This document shows positions 8,728-17,664 of a DNA stretch of 64,000 nucleotides, in pieces. Location: the NCBI GenBank assembly GCA_964422555.1, contig CAYRBR010000001.1, positions 12,963 to 76,962 on the forward strand, in the 5' to 3' direction. This DNA comes from JAGLCW01 sp964422555. GTDB lineage: Bacteria > Caldisericota > Caldisericia > UBA6126. The translations under genes were made by a program, and so were the position numbers. Positions within the stretch are counted from its first letter, which is position 1; the number at the start of each line of letters is the position of its first letter. Under the pieces are notes generated by a model. That model made no database searches, was not told the DNA's origin, and was given only the letters and a program-made list of their open reading frames with translations.

Positions 8728-9565
8728 CAATAAGAAATTCATGTTAGAGCAAGAACCCTTTTTCCTTGAAAAGGTATTAACGCAGTTTATTCAAGCTGAG
8801 TTACATAAGTATGGATTCGAGAAAGCAGTTATTGCACTTTCTGGAGGTTTAGATTCCACAGTAGTAACCTACCTTGTTTCAAAAATTCTCCCATCATCTC
8901 AAATTGTATTACTTTATATGCCCTATGGAGAAGGTCTTTCAAATAACGATCATGTAGAGTTGGTTGCCAAAGATCTTGGGCTTGAGTTAAAAACATGGAA
9001 CATGAAAGAAATTGCCGATTTATTTTTTTTAGAAAGATCGGTTACGGAGCCTCTCCGGAAAGGGAATATTTTAGCTAGGTTGCGAATGATTAATGCATTT
9101 GATTGGAGTGCGAAAGAAAAAGCACTTGTTGTAGGAACCAGCAACAAAACAGAATTACTGATTGGGTATAGTACCTGGTATGGAGATAGTGCAGCTGGTA
9201 TTATGCCTATTGGTGACCTATTTAAAACACAGGTTTTTTCTTTAGCAAAGCATTTACATGTACCTTCCCCAATTATAGAAAAATCACCTTCTGCGGAATT
9301 GTGGGAGGGACAAACTGATGAAAAAGAAATTGGAATCAATTATGATTTGCTAGATACAATTCTCTATTACCATGTTGACTTACGCTATACTCATCAAGAG
9401 ATTCTTGAGCTAGGTTTCTCCGAAGCAATTGTACAGCGAGTTATAAAAATGTGTAATAAGGCTTTGTATAAACAACGTTTACCTATCATACCGAAAGTAT
9501 CCAAAAGGACAATTGGATTGGATTATCTTCTCATGAAAGAAACTATCTTGTCAGGAATGCAATGA
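8714..9565 (+). CDS. nadE: NAD+ synthetase (synthetase domain only)
   Basis: Adenylates nicotinic acid adenine dinucleotide and amidates it to NAD+. The ATP pyrophosphatase loop SGGLDST lies near residue 41, followed by GTSNKTELLIGYSTWYGD and IMPIGDLFKTQV, all typical of NadE; length 283 aa. ATG 8714 is preferred over ATG 8708 because AGAGG ends directly next to 8708 but lies 6 nt from 8714. It overlaps the nitrilase-domain gene by 14 bp, which suggests translational coupling and a two-subunit enzyme. Confidence 0.92.
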   Translation: MKTNSNKKFMLEQEPFFLEKVLTQFIQAELHKYGFEKAVIALSGGLDSTVVTYLVSKILPSSQIVLLYMPYGEGLSNNDHVELVAKDLGLELKTWNMKEIADLFFLERSVTEPLRKGNILARLRMINAFDWSAKEKALVVGTSNKTELLIGYSTWYGDSAAGIMPIGDLFKTQVFSLAKHLHVPSPIIEKSPSAELWEGQTDEKEIGINYDLLDTILYYHVDLRYTHQEILELGFSEAIVQRVIKMCNKALYKQRLPIIPKVSKRTIGLDYLLMKETILSGMQ

Positions 9566-9568
9566 GCG

Positions 9569-10768
9569 ATGAGTTATTATTCAGTAAGTCGAATCGAAAC
9601 GTATAATTCTTGTCCAAAGAAGTACAAGTTTCGATATATTGACCGGATTACTCCTCCCAAAGGAGAGATGTCACTAAACATTCTAGTTGGGAATAGTGTC
9701 CACAAAACCCTTGAGACAGTTTATAGAGAGTACATGAAAACTCGGAAACTAGTCTCTTTCGAAGAAATGATGGTACGATACTCTCAAATATGGGATACCT
9801 ATATGAAAGAAAATGTCGTTACAATTCATATATCCCAGGATCCTGAAGATTTCAAAAAAGAAGGGGAGAGTATCCTTGTATCGTATTACAATAAAGAGAT
9901 AGAAAAAGAAAAGATGGATCAAACTATTGCAGTTGAAAGATCTTTTTTTGTAATTCTAGAAGACTACAAATTAAAAGCAGTAATCGATCGGATTGATTAT
10001 CGAGATGAGAATACCTTTTTGATTTACGACTACAAAACAACATCTCATTTTCCAGAAAAAAAGAACCTGGAAGATGATATGCAATTACCTTTGTATCAGA
10101 TGGCCATAAAGCAAACCTATCCAGACGTTAAGAGAGTTTTGCTAAATTGGCATTTTCTTCGATTCAACAAAACAATATCTATTTCAAAAGAAGAAAATGA
10201 TCTAACTGAAACCAAAAAAAGAATTTTGGATAATATCAGAGCTATTGAATTGGATCGGAATTTTGAAGCCAATAAAACTCCTCTATGTGATTATTGTCCA
10301 TACCAAGATATTTGTCCGGCATTTAAGCATTTGTTTACGCTGGAAAATCTTGAAAATCAAGATTTAGATGAAGGATATCAGGCAGTAAACAAAATTGCTG
10401 AAATATCTACAGAAATTAAAGAACATCAGTATGCTTTAAAAAAACTAAAAGAGGAACAGGAAGAATGGGAAGAAAGGGCAGAGTTGTTTGCCGTAGAACA
10501 CGAAATGTCTGCTCTTGAAGGCGATACACATGAGTTAATAATCAACAGAAAGAAAGAGATTTCATTTCCTGATTCAAAAGATCCGGCTCGAATTGCTTTG
10601 GAAAGCTTTCTTAAAGATAACAATCTTTGGGAACAAGTATCAATAATGTATGGACCTAAGATAAAAAAGGTGATTTCCAATTCTTCTCTTGAAAAGAAAA
10701 TTCTAGAAGAACTCATGGGTTTCTCCTTTATTAAAGAAAAAACTAGTTTTCGATTAAAGAAAAAATAA
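9569..10768 (+). CDS. RecB-like PD-(D/E)XK nuclease with Fe-S cysteines
   Basis: A 399-aa PDDEXK_1 family protein resembling the nuclease domains of AddB and Cas4. Visible elements are Cys15 in SCPKKYKFRY, His45, the nuclease core Asp140 (AVIDRID), Asp154 and Lys156 (YDYKT), the QLPLY motif at 172-176, and three cysteines at 240, 243 and 249 (CDYCPYQDIC). With Cys15 these can hold a 4Fe-4S staple. The last 130 residues begin with a coiled coil and end in a lysine-rich tail of unknown role. It starts 3 bp after nadE. No helicase or CRISPR gene is near, so its role in repair is unproven. Confidence 0.85.
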   Translation: MSYYSVSRIETYNSCPKKYKFRYIDRITPPKGEMSLNILVGNSVHKTLETVYREYMKTRKLVSFEEMMVRYSQIWDTYMKENVVTIHISQDPEDFKKEGESILVSYYNKEIEKEKMDQTIAVERSFFVILEDYKLKAVIDRIDYRDENTFLIYDYKTTSHFPEKKNLEDDMQLPLYQMAIKQTYPDVKRVLLNWHFLRFNKTISISKEENDLTETKKRILDNIRAIELDRNFEANKTPLCDYCPYQDICPAFKHLFTLENLENQDLDEGYQAVNKIAEISTEIKEHQYALKKLKEEQEEWEERAELFAVEHEMSALEGDTHELIINRKKEISFPDSKDPARIALESFLKDNNLWEQVSIMYGPKIKKVISNSSLEKKILEELMGFSFIKEKTSFRLKKK

Positions 10769-10830
10769 ACGTTTCTTTCTATCTATGTTACACTACTATA
10801 GTGAAAATTGTAAACAGGAGATGATGAATT

Positions 10831-12018
10831 ATGAAACAGAATGTTATTGCTCTCATAATTGTTATATTAGTACTGGCTCTCGGAGTCTTTTTTATTGTTC
10901 GGTATGAAGGAATTACTCCGAATGATTCAGCTACTAAAAACGAGCAAGAATCACAAAACACCGACGATCCTGTGAAAAATGAAAATTATTCTGCCGACGA
11001 TGTTACAGATCCTGACACTGTAATATGCGTTATTGGTGACAATGAATATTCTTTTACGATGCAAGATTTTATCTCTGAAATGTATCGCATTATGCCCAAT
11101 GATTTTGAAGAAACCATGAGTCAGCTTTCTGCTCCAGATCAAAAACTTCATCGTAAACAATTAGAAGAACAGGTAATGGATTTTTTGGTGGAAGCAGCTT
11201 ACGTTGAATTGTATTTCCAGGATAGTGGAATGACTATTTCGCAAGAAGAAATTGAGGAAGAGAAAGAAAAGATTCGACAGAGTTTACGAGATCAAAGCGG
11301 AAAACCCGATTTAGATGTAGAAGCTTATTTTGAAAACATGGGTGTGACAGATGAAATGTTCACAGAAGACATGCGAAGTCAGATCATGTTTAGAAAAGTT
11401 TTTTCTCCACTAATGGATGATGTAGAGGTTTCGGATAAAGAAGTGGAAGATTATTACAATGAAAATACAGACAAATTCGATGTACCCGATCGAGTGAATA
11501 TTGATGTAATCATAACTTATGATGAAGAAAAGGTAAACGAGATCATGCAAAAGTATAACCAGGGTGTATCATTTGAAGATCTTGCTGTAGAGTATTCAGA
11601 AGATCCAACAATGAAGCAGAATAAGGGTGCAGTTGGTTGGATTACAGAAGCCGAATTACCTCCTGAAATGTCTCAACATATTTTTAACGAAGAAGAGTAT
11701 GGCGATGGAGATGTTATTACTTTTAAGATTGAAACAGTATACTATGTCGTTAGAAGAAATGACAGAGAAGATGCCCATACTCCTTCATTTGATGAAGTAA
11801 AAGACCAAGTAAAAGTTGCTGCTCTTGACGCAAAAAGGGAACAGGTTTATAAAGATTTCATTGAGGAACAGAAGAAACATTATGGAGAACCTATTATTTC
11901 TCCCGACATTGTATTTCCTTCTGATGTTGTCACTTCTTCTATCCCTCCTAACACACTTCCAGGGATGGAAGGTATGGTGGAACAGTATATGGAGGGGCAA
12001 GAACAAGCCAACCCATAG
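10831..12018 (+). CDS. Membrane-anchored parvulin-type peptidyl-prolyl isomerase
   Basis: A 395-aa foldase-like protein. An N-terminal membrane helix (residues 5-24) is followed by an acidic linker, a SurA-like helical chaperone region, and a parvulin domain from about residue 220 with FEDLAVEYSEDPT, KGAVGWI and a C-terminal beta strand. It resembles PrsA, but there is no lipobox cysteine, so it is probably anchored by an uncleaved helix. The ribosome binding site is AGGAG, 10-11 nt upstream. Likely substrates are exported proteins such as the surface lipoproteins encoded nearby. Confidence 0.85.
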   Translation: MKQNVIALIIVILVLALGVFFIVRYEGITPNDSATKNEQESQNTDDPVKNENYSADDVTDPDTVICVIGDNEYSFTMQDFISEMYRIMPNDFEETMSQLSAPDQKLHRKQLEEQVMDFLVEAAYVELYFQDSGMTISQEEIEEEKEKIRQSLRDQSGKPDLDVEAYFENMGVTDEMFTEDMRSQIMFRKVFSPLMDDVEVSDKEVEDYYNENTDKFDVPDRVNIDVIITYDEEKVNEIMQKYNQGVSFEDLAVEYSEDPTMKQNKGAVGWITEAELPPEMSQHIFNEEEYGDGDVITFKIETVYYVVRRNDREDAHTPSFDEVKDQVKVAALDAKREQVYKDFIEEQKKHYGEPIISPDIVFPSDVVTSSIPPNTLPGMEGMVEQYMEGQEQANP

Positions 12019-12046
12019 CTATATCCAGGTAGGAAAATGGCAAGAA

Positions 12047-12865
12047 CTATCTTTTGTTATGATGTAAGTACATCGATCTTTTTTGAACCCATATCTTTTT
12101 ATGGATTCTGTAAGCTAACGATTCAGGCAAAAAGAGCCCTACTATGTAAAGAAGTTTTGTTTGCCAACCTGGAATGATGGTTCCTTTGTCTGCAATAAGA
12201 CCTTGTATTGATTTCTTTGCAACAAAATCTGAAGAAACATACCATTTCTTTAACGATTCAGGTACAGGAAGATTTGAATGAGTATCGAAGGATGTTTTTG
12301 TAGCTCCGGGTAGAGAACAGGACACTATTATATTGTTACATTTTACTTCTTCTCGAAGAAGTTTTGAGTAGTAATAGATATATCGTTTTGTTGCGCTATA
12401 CGTCAACGTTGAAGCAGCAGGAATTATAGCTGTTATGGAAGAGATGTTTAAAATGTATCCGTGTTGCTTTTCTTTCATTTCGTTCACGAATAATGCACAA
12501 AGACTAGTAAGCGTGGTCATGTGAAGAGTCATCATTTTTCCTAATTGTTCCAGATCATCGAACTCTCGGTTCGTTCCAATAGCAAAACCGGCATTATTAA
12601 CTAAAACATCTACCTGCAAGTTGTTGCTTCTGCAGAATTCAAACACTTTCTGTGCACTATATCTATCGGATAGGTCTAAAGCGAGTATGTATACAGAAAT
12701 GGAAAAGTTGGATTGGAGAATAGATTGTAAATCCATCATTTTTTTCTTGTTCCTACTTACAAGAACCAAATTACAATGTTCTTTTGCAAGGACAAATGCG
12801 ATGGATCTTCCTATACCACTTGTTGCCCCAGTAATAAGAGCAGTTTTATTTGTAAATGACTGCAA
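12047..12865 (-). CDS. Short-chain dehydrogenase/reductase
   Basis: NAD(P)-dependent SDR of 272 aa. The cofactor motif TGATSGIG, the structural NNAG, and catalytic Ser, Tyr and Lys (ISSITA, then YSATK) are present. A hydrophobic C-terminal segment (LLYIVGLFLPESLA) suggests membrane association. The substrate cannot be told from sequence. I start at TTG 12865 because AAGGAG lies 5 nt upstream and the reading begins directly with the Rossmann fold. It is separated from the upstream transporter gene by a strong terminator, so it likely has its own promoter. Confidence 0.87.
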   Translation of the reverse strand: MQSFTNKTALITGATSGIGRSIAFVLAKEHCNLVLVSRNKKKMMDLQSILQSNFSISVYILALDLSDRYSAQKVFEFCRSNNLQVDVLVNNAGFAIGTNREFDDLEQLGKMMTLHMTTLTSLCALFVNEMKEKQHGYILNISSITAIIPAASTLTYSATKRYIYYYSKLLREEVKCNNIIVSCSLPGATKTSFDTHSNLPVPESLKKWYVSSDFVAKKSIQGLIADKGTIIPGWQTKLLYIVGLFLPESLAYRIHKKIWVQKRSMYLHHNKR

Positions 12866-12881
12866 AATAGCTCCTTGTTTC

Positions 12882-12918
12882 CAAAAAAAAAGCCAGAGTG
12901 ATGTATTTCACTCTGGCT
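12882..12918 (-). terminator. Intrinsic terminator of the SLH/oligopeptide-binding gene
   Basis: A perfect 11-bp stem, AGCCAGAGTGA (12891-12901) with TCACTCTGGCT (12908-12918), is followed on the minus strand by a run of T residues (A run at 12882-12890). It lies 39 bp past the end of the lipoprotein gene. Confidence 0.9.
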
Positions 12919-12956
12919 TTTAGAATTATTTCAACTCAGGTTGAAAAGAAGAACTC

Positions 12957-15389
12957 TTATCTGTTCCAATACCACCAGGCACTGTTCCATGTAATAGGGG
13001 AACTAGTTCCTGTTGGTTTGTAGTTAACAATGTCTTTGTGTCTGGAACTAATATCGACACGATAGAATAATGGAAGAGAAGGAAGATCTCTTGTGATTTC
13101 TTCCTGGGCAAGTCTAAGATTTGTATAAATGTCATCTTTGTTGAGCATTTGTAGAATAGCAGATGTTAACTCGTCGACTGTTTCGTTTTTGTAAGCCGTG
13201 TAATTCTGTCCACTCCAACCATTTTGTTCAGTTGGGATTTGGCCGGAATTAACAATAGAATACAAATTGGAAGTAGGACCCATGATCCAGGCATACATTG
13301 CACCGGTTGGTCCATCAAAGCGTCGTTCTCTTAATGTGCTAGTGAAAAAGCTGGTTGCTTGTTCATTTTTAAGTTCAACATTAATTTTTAGATGCTCTTC
13401 CCAACTAGATTTGATTACAGCCTGAACCTGTTCACGAGCTTTATTCTGAGCAGTGGTTGAGAATGTAATAGTAAACCAGTCACCCTGGTCATTTACCATT
13501 TTGCCTTCTTCGTTAATGTTCCATCCAGCTTCAGAGAACAGTTCGATAGCACGGTCGGTGTCATAATCATATTTACTGATTGTTTTATCATCGTAAGCAG
13601 GATGTTTTGGTGGTAACCAAGCATGTGCTACAGGTTGCTGACCTTCAAAGAATTTTTCAGTAATAAGTTGTCTATCTATACAATGAAGTAAACCCTGTCT
13701 GATTTTTGGATCAGATAAAATCTCATTGTCACAGTTTAAATCTACGTGTTCCCAAGTTAAAGACGGGGTGAAAACTGGAAGCTGGTCAGTTTCTTGCTTT
13801 TCAAGCTGTTTTGCCTGGTCGAAAGTTAAACCGGTTAAGGTCATATCAACTTGACCGGCAATGGCCGATGCCAATAAAGTATCGGTACTTTCAATGGTAC
13901 GGAAGATAATGTTATCAAGAAGAGGTTTACCATAAAGGTAGTATTCGTTGGGTTCAAGAATGATGGTTTGACCACGTTCCCAACTTTTTACTTTATAGCA
14001 ACCTGCATGAACAGGAGCTCTACCGTAAGAATCTTCGCCTGCATCACCTGATGTAGCACTAACGATAAAGTCGGCATCTGCTTTACATTTATCAGAAACA
14101 TAAGCTTCATTTTCAGTGGTTTCTTCGATATCCTGATCGTAATCGTAATAGGACTTATCGTTAATATCATATGGTTCTAAAACATAGTCAAATTTTTCTT
14201 CGAACCAGTGAGCTGGCATTAATCCAATACCACTATTCGCATAGAGATATGGTGTATTCCAGGTGACCTGGACGGTATAATCATCAAGAGCTACCATGCT
14301 GTCGATCCAAAAATCCATTTCATTGTGGATTACAGGGCATGCTGGATGATTGTAGAAATGATAAGAGAACAAAGCATCTTTGGATGTAATTTCAACGCCA
14401 TCAGACCATTTTAAACCTTCATGAAGATGATAGGTAACGATCATTTTGTTGACTTCACCATTCTCATCATAATCAATTACCCAATCGCCATTTTCTTGTG
14501 TAGGCATGAACTTAAGCATTACCGGGAATCGGCCCCAGAATTCATCAAAACCACCAGTGGAGCTTTCATAAAGAAGAGAAGTAATCTGAGTCATTGCACT
14601 CATAGTATCCAAACCACTAAACAGAGTTTTTGGTTCTTGAGCTTGTCCAATAGTAATAGCTCCACCACGAGTTGGTGGGTTAGTTAACATGTATACACTG
14701 TAACAAGCTTCAGATACTAACATTGGGTAGGCAGGTCGAATGTAACGATAGTCGTCACCTTCAAGCCAGCGATAGTACATCATTTGATGATCCGGTAAAA
14801 TACAAAGAGATAAAGAATTAGCTACTTCATTACCCATTTCTAATGTTTCAGTCCAACCATCCTGAGCTGGAATGAGTGGTTCTGGAAGAGCAGTAGCAGC
14901 TTCTTTTGCTTCGTTACCTTTTGCATTTACTAACCATACAGCTGCATCACCACGGAGTAAATCTTCATCTGGCATAAAGGAATCTGTTTTTTCAATAATC
15001 CCATTCTGAGCAGCAGTTGAAATGGCATCATGATAAGGATGATCTTTTGCTACATCGTCAAAGGTGTAGCCAGTATCGGCTTCAAGTGCTAATCCTTTCA
15101 CAATCCAACTAACAAACTGTCCACGAGAAACTGGTTTTGTTGGATCAGCGAGTTCATCTTTGCCAACAACACCATTTTCTTGCAATTTTGTCATGGGTGC
15201 TTCTGTATAACTATAGTACTCTTCTTTTTGTCCTGGTTCTAAGTTGCTCCAGTCATAAGAAGAAATAACTTCATAGTTATTTTGATTATTCGTCTCTCCG
15301 GTATCGGTTTTTTTGTCACCACAACCTAGCAATACTGAAGAGGAAAGAGCTACAACAAGTAAAGAAACAAGAATTATGTGTTTTCTCAC
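12957..15389 (-). CDS. SLH-domain lipoprotein fused to an oligopeptide-binding domain (SBP family 5)
   Basis: Extracytoplasmic solute-binding lipoprotein of 810 aa. The signal peptide ends in a lipobox with Cys23 (VLLGC). Residues about 65-170 look like S-layer homology repeats: PVSRGQFVSWIVKGLAL, then a FDDVAKDHPYHDAI stretch, then a second DEDLLRGDAAVWLV. The rest is a family 5 peptide/nickel-type binding domain (GAITIGQAQEPKTLF, then YHLHEGLKWSDGVEITSKD). The start is GTG 15389 with AGGGGG upstream. It probably feeds an Opp-type permease; oppB and oppC lie about 20 kb away. The SLH part replaces the usual short linker and is uncommon in this family. Confidence 0.88.
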   Translation of the reverse strand: MRKHIILVSLLVVALSSSVLLGCGDKKTDTGETNNQNNYEVISSYDWSNLEPGQKEEYYSYTEAPMTKLQENGVVGKDELADPTKPVSRGQFVSWIVKGLALEADTGYTFDDVAKDHPYHDAISTAAQNGIIEKTDSFMPDEDLLRGDAAVWLVNAKGNEAKEAATALPEPLIPAQDGWTETLEMGNEVANSLSLCILPDHQMMYYRWLEGDDYRYIRPAYPMLVSEACYSVYMLTNPPTRGGAITIGQAQEPKTLFSGLDTMSAMTQITSLLYESSTGGFDEFWGRFPVMLKFMPTQENGDWVIDYDENGEVNKMIVTYHLHEGLKWSDGVEITSKDALFSYHFYNHPACPVIHNEMDFWIDSMVALDDYTVQVTWNTPYLYANSGIGLMPAHWFEEKFDYVLEPYDINDKSYYDYDQDIEETTENEAYVSDKCKADADFIVSATSGDAGEDSYGRAPVHAGCYKVKSWERGQTIILEPNEYYLYGKPLLDNIIFRTIESTDTLLASAIAGQVDMTLTGLTFDQAKQLEKQETDQLPVFTPSLTWEHVDLNCDNEILSDPKIRQGLLHCIDRQLITEKFFEGQQPVAHAWLPPKHPAYDDKTISKYDYDTDRAIELFSEAGWNINEEGKMVNDQGDWFTITFSTTAQNKAREQVQAVIKSSWEEHLKINVELKNEQATSFFTSTLRERRFDGPTGAMYAWIMGPTSNLYSIVNSGQIPTEQNGWSGQNYTAYKNETVDELTSAILQMLNKDDIYTNLRLAQEEITRDLPSLPLFYRVDISSRHKDIVNYKPTGTSSPITWNSAWWYWNR

Positions 15390-15424
15390 TTCTACCCCCT
15401 AGAATAATAAAATTTGCTAGTCTA

Positions 15425-15452
15425 ATTATACGATAAAATTACACATTGGGAA
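15425..15452 (-). promoter_or_regulatory. Candidate promoter of the SLH/oligopeptide-binding gene
   Basis: On the minus strand, TATAAT (15430-15425) lies about 36 bp before the GTG start. TTCCCA sits 16 bp further upstream as a four-of-six match to a -35 element. Confidence 0.4.
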
Positions 15453-15474
15453 AGGTTGCATGTAAAAAATAGAA

Positions 15475-17664
15475 CTAATCAACTGTAAGAATGGACTGAA
15501 TTTTAACTGTATTATTATCGGTAGAGAAAAGAACTTTGAAGGTTTGATTCTGGTTGGATCTAAAAACAATATAATTTGTGAGTTCTTCAATATGATATGG
15601 ATCAATAATTTCCCATTCCTGTCGCAACGGGTTTTGTATTAGTTTTTTAACCATTGTCTCGGGTATTGCATTTCGGTTGCGTAAGTACTTATCTCCAATT
15701 GATTTTTGATCTGTACTCAATAGGTAAATATAGTCAACCAGTATGCTGTAAGGGTTTTCTACTACACTGGAATTGAGGAGTTTGTAGCGTGTTTGATCCT
15801 CCTCTAGAATCCATGTATCAATAAATTCTCTGTAGAAGGAGTTCATTGATTCTTTAAAAATTTTATTTGCGTAATCATAATTAGTGGTGGAATATCCATA
15901 AGTAGTAAGAATAGAATCTTCTTGATCCATTTCTAAAGAACCGTTGTTCGCTCTCCATTTGTCTTGTCGGGGATACCATGTATAGCGCCATTGATCCACT
16001 CCTGGAGTAAATTCCAAAAAGCAAACCATAGGGCTGTTTTTGAAATATAGAACAATAGATTGTCGATTGGCTACATAACTGGTGCAATCAATAATACTTG
16101 TTTTTGATAATGGCCAATGCAGCAAAGGACTATTAAAAATCATTTGATAGTGGGTTTCAGATCCATCATTCCAAGCGATAGCATGGTAAGGAAAACCATT
16201 GTCAATACCATTGTCAAAGTAAAAAGTAGGTTGAATATCACTAAAATCAATCACCGAAATTGTTTGGAATTCACTACAATGAATGGAATTTGTATAAAAA
16301 TGTAGTTGACATTCCTGATCAGGATAAAAGTCAGAAGAAAGAGCAATCTGTTTTAATGGATTGTCGGTCGAAAAAGTAGCATTTTGAATAGCCAAAAAAG
16401 ACTGAGTAGATTGCAATAGGTACAAAGTCTCTTCCAAATCTTTCTTTGTCACGATGATATCTAAAGGAATTTTGGAAACAGTTTTTGTTTGGGTTTTTGA
16501 TCGAAATGAGGTTTCGATATAATCTATCGGATGAAGTGTTAATCGATATGCTTCTGAAAGCTCATTTTCTTGTATAAAAATTTTTGCTAAAGCAAGCTGC
16601 AACTGACAAAGAAGTGTTTCTTCTTCACGGGATTTAAGCTTTTTCTTTTGAAGATAGTCAATTTCCTGAGAGAATATATCCTGAGCTGCTTTAACTTTGT
16701 TTAGTTGGAACAAACTAAGTCCCTTAATGTAATTGAAATCGCTTTGGGAAGGAAATACATTTGAAACTTTGCTAACCCCTAGTCCTTCGCTGCATGCATT
16801 CAGAGATTCTTCTGGAGAGGAAGCATAAAGTAAGGCCTGGGCATAATAATACCAGTATATTGATTCGTTCTGGTGATTATCGATCACCGATTGATAATAG
16901 GTTACAACTTTTTTGAAATAGTCAGGATACTGTTTGTTCATAGGAACTGGTTCTAGTGAGGATTGCAAAATAGTTTTTGGATCATTAAACTGAAAAATGT
17001 CAACCGAAAAAGCATCTTCTTTTTCTTTTTTCCAAATAACAATTTCTTTTTTATCGAACAAATATTTTCTTTCAAGAGTGCTAACTAAATTGGGTTTTTC
17101 GATCATTGTATACTCAGTAGAAAAGTCTCGAGATGTGGTAAAGGACACGATATCAATAATTTGATATAAGTCCAGTCCTTTTTGAAGAGATGTTCCACTG
17201 TTCCATCCTAAAACAATTTCAGGAATTCCATTATCAGTTAAATCGATTAAATCAACAAAGTCCATCCCCATTGCATAGTTGTCTACTTTCCATACTAGTT
17301 TCCATTCTTCATGAAAATCTTTAATGATACAAACTTCCAATTTATTTTGATTAGCACTGCTTTGCAAGTATTGAATGACAAACATAACTTCATCTTTCCC
17401 ATTTTGATCAATATCGTAAAGAAGATAGGGAGTGGTATTCATTCGATTGTCAGGAATGATTAAAACCGAATTTTCCGAGAGAAAAGACTGAATAATATGT
17501 AAAACAGGATCTTGAGAAGTAGGACTAATAATTAGATCCGATGGATTTGGAAATAAAGTGCAACCTGTAATTGAAATAGATAAAAACAAAATAACGCTGA
17601 AAAGGAGAAATCTTAAGTGTAACCGATGGATGTTGTTTAAGCCGATTTTGGGAATGTTAAGCAA
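15475..17664 (-). CDS. Large lipoprotein of unknown function with FG-GAP-like and TPR-like parts
   Basis: I do not recognise a named family. The 729-aa product has a long N-terminus and a signal peptide ending in a lipobox (SITGC, Cys35). Two stretches (YDIDQNGKDEVMF and DLTDNGIPEIVLGW) look like calcium-binding FG-GAP/VCBS loops. Residues about 265-390 are helical and TPR-like (YYAQALLYASSPEES, KGLSLFQLNKVKAAQ). The C-terminal half is rich in beta structure. It overlaps the histidine kinase gene by 28 bp, so it is probably the third gene of that operon and could be an accessory sensor or output at the cell surface. Confidence 0.7.
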   Translation of the reverse strand: MLNIPKIGLNNIHRLHLRFLLFSVILFLSISITGCTLFPNPSDLIISPTSQDPVLHIIQSFLSENSVLIIPDNRMNTTPYLLYDIDQNGKDEVMFVIQYLQSSANQNKLEVCIIKDFHEEWKLVWKVDNYAMGMDFVDLIDLTDNGIPEIVLGWNSGTSLQKGLDLYQIIDIVSFTTSRDFSTEYTMIEKPNLVSTLERKYLFDKKEIVIWKKEKEDAFSVDIFQFNDPKTILQSSLEPVPMNKQYPDYFKKVVTYYQSVIDNHQNESIYWYYYAQALLYASSPEESLNACSEGLGVSKVSNVFPSQSDFNYIKGLSLFQLNKVKAAQDIFSQEIDYLQKKKLKSREEETLLCQLQLALAKIFIQENELSEAYRLTLHPIDYIETSFRSKTQTKTVSKIPLDIIVTKKDLEETLYLLQSTQSFLAIQNATFSTDNPLKQIALSSDFYPDQECQLHFYTNSIHCSEFQTISVIDFSDIQPTFYFDNGIDNGFPYHAIAWNDGSETHYQMIFNSPLLHWPLSKTSIIDCTSYVANRQSIVLYFKNSPMVCFLEFTPGVDQWRYTWYPRQDKWRANNGSLEMDQEDSILTTYGYSTTNYDYANKIFKESMNSFYREFIDTWILEEDQTRYKLLNSSVVENPYSILVDYIYLLSTDQKSIGDKYLRNRNAIPETMVKKLIQNPLRQEWEIIDPYHIEELTNYIVFRSNQNQTFKVLFSTDNNTVKIQSILTVD

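Noticed and set aside
10780..10830. CACTA/TAGTG inverted repeat before the parvulin gene as an operator
   Set aside because: Only five paired bases around a TATA-like core; too short to call a regulator site.
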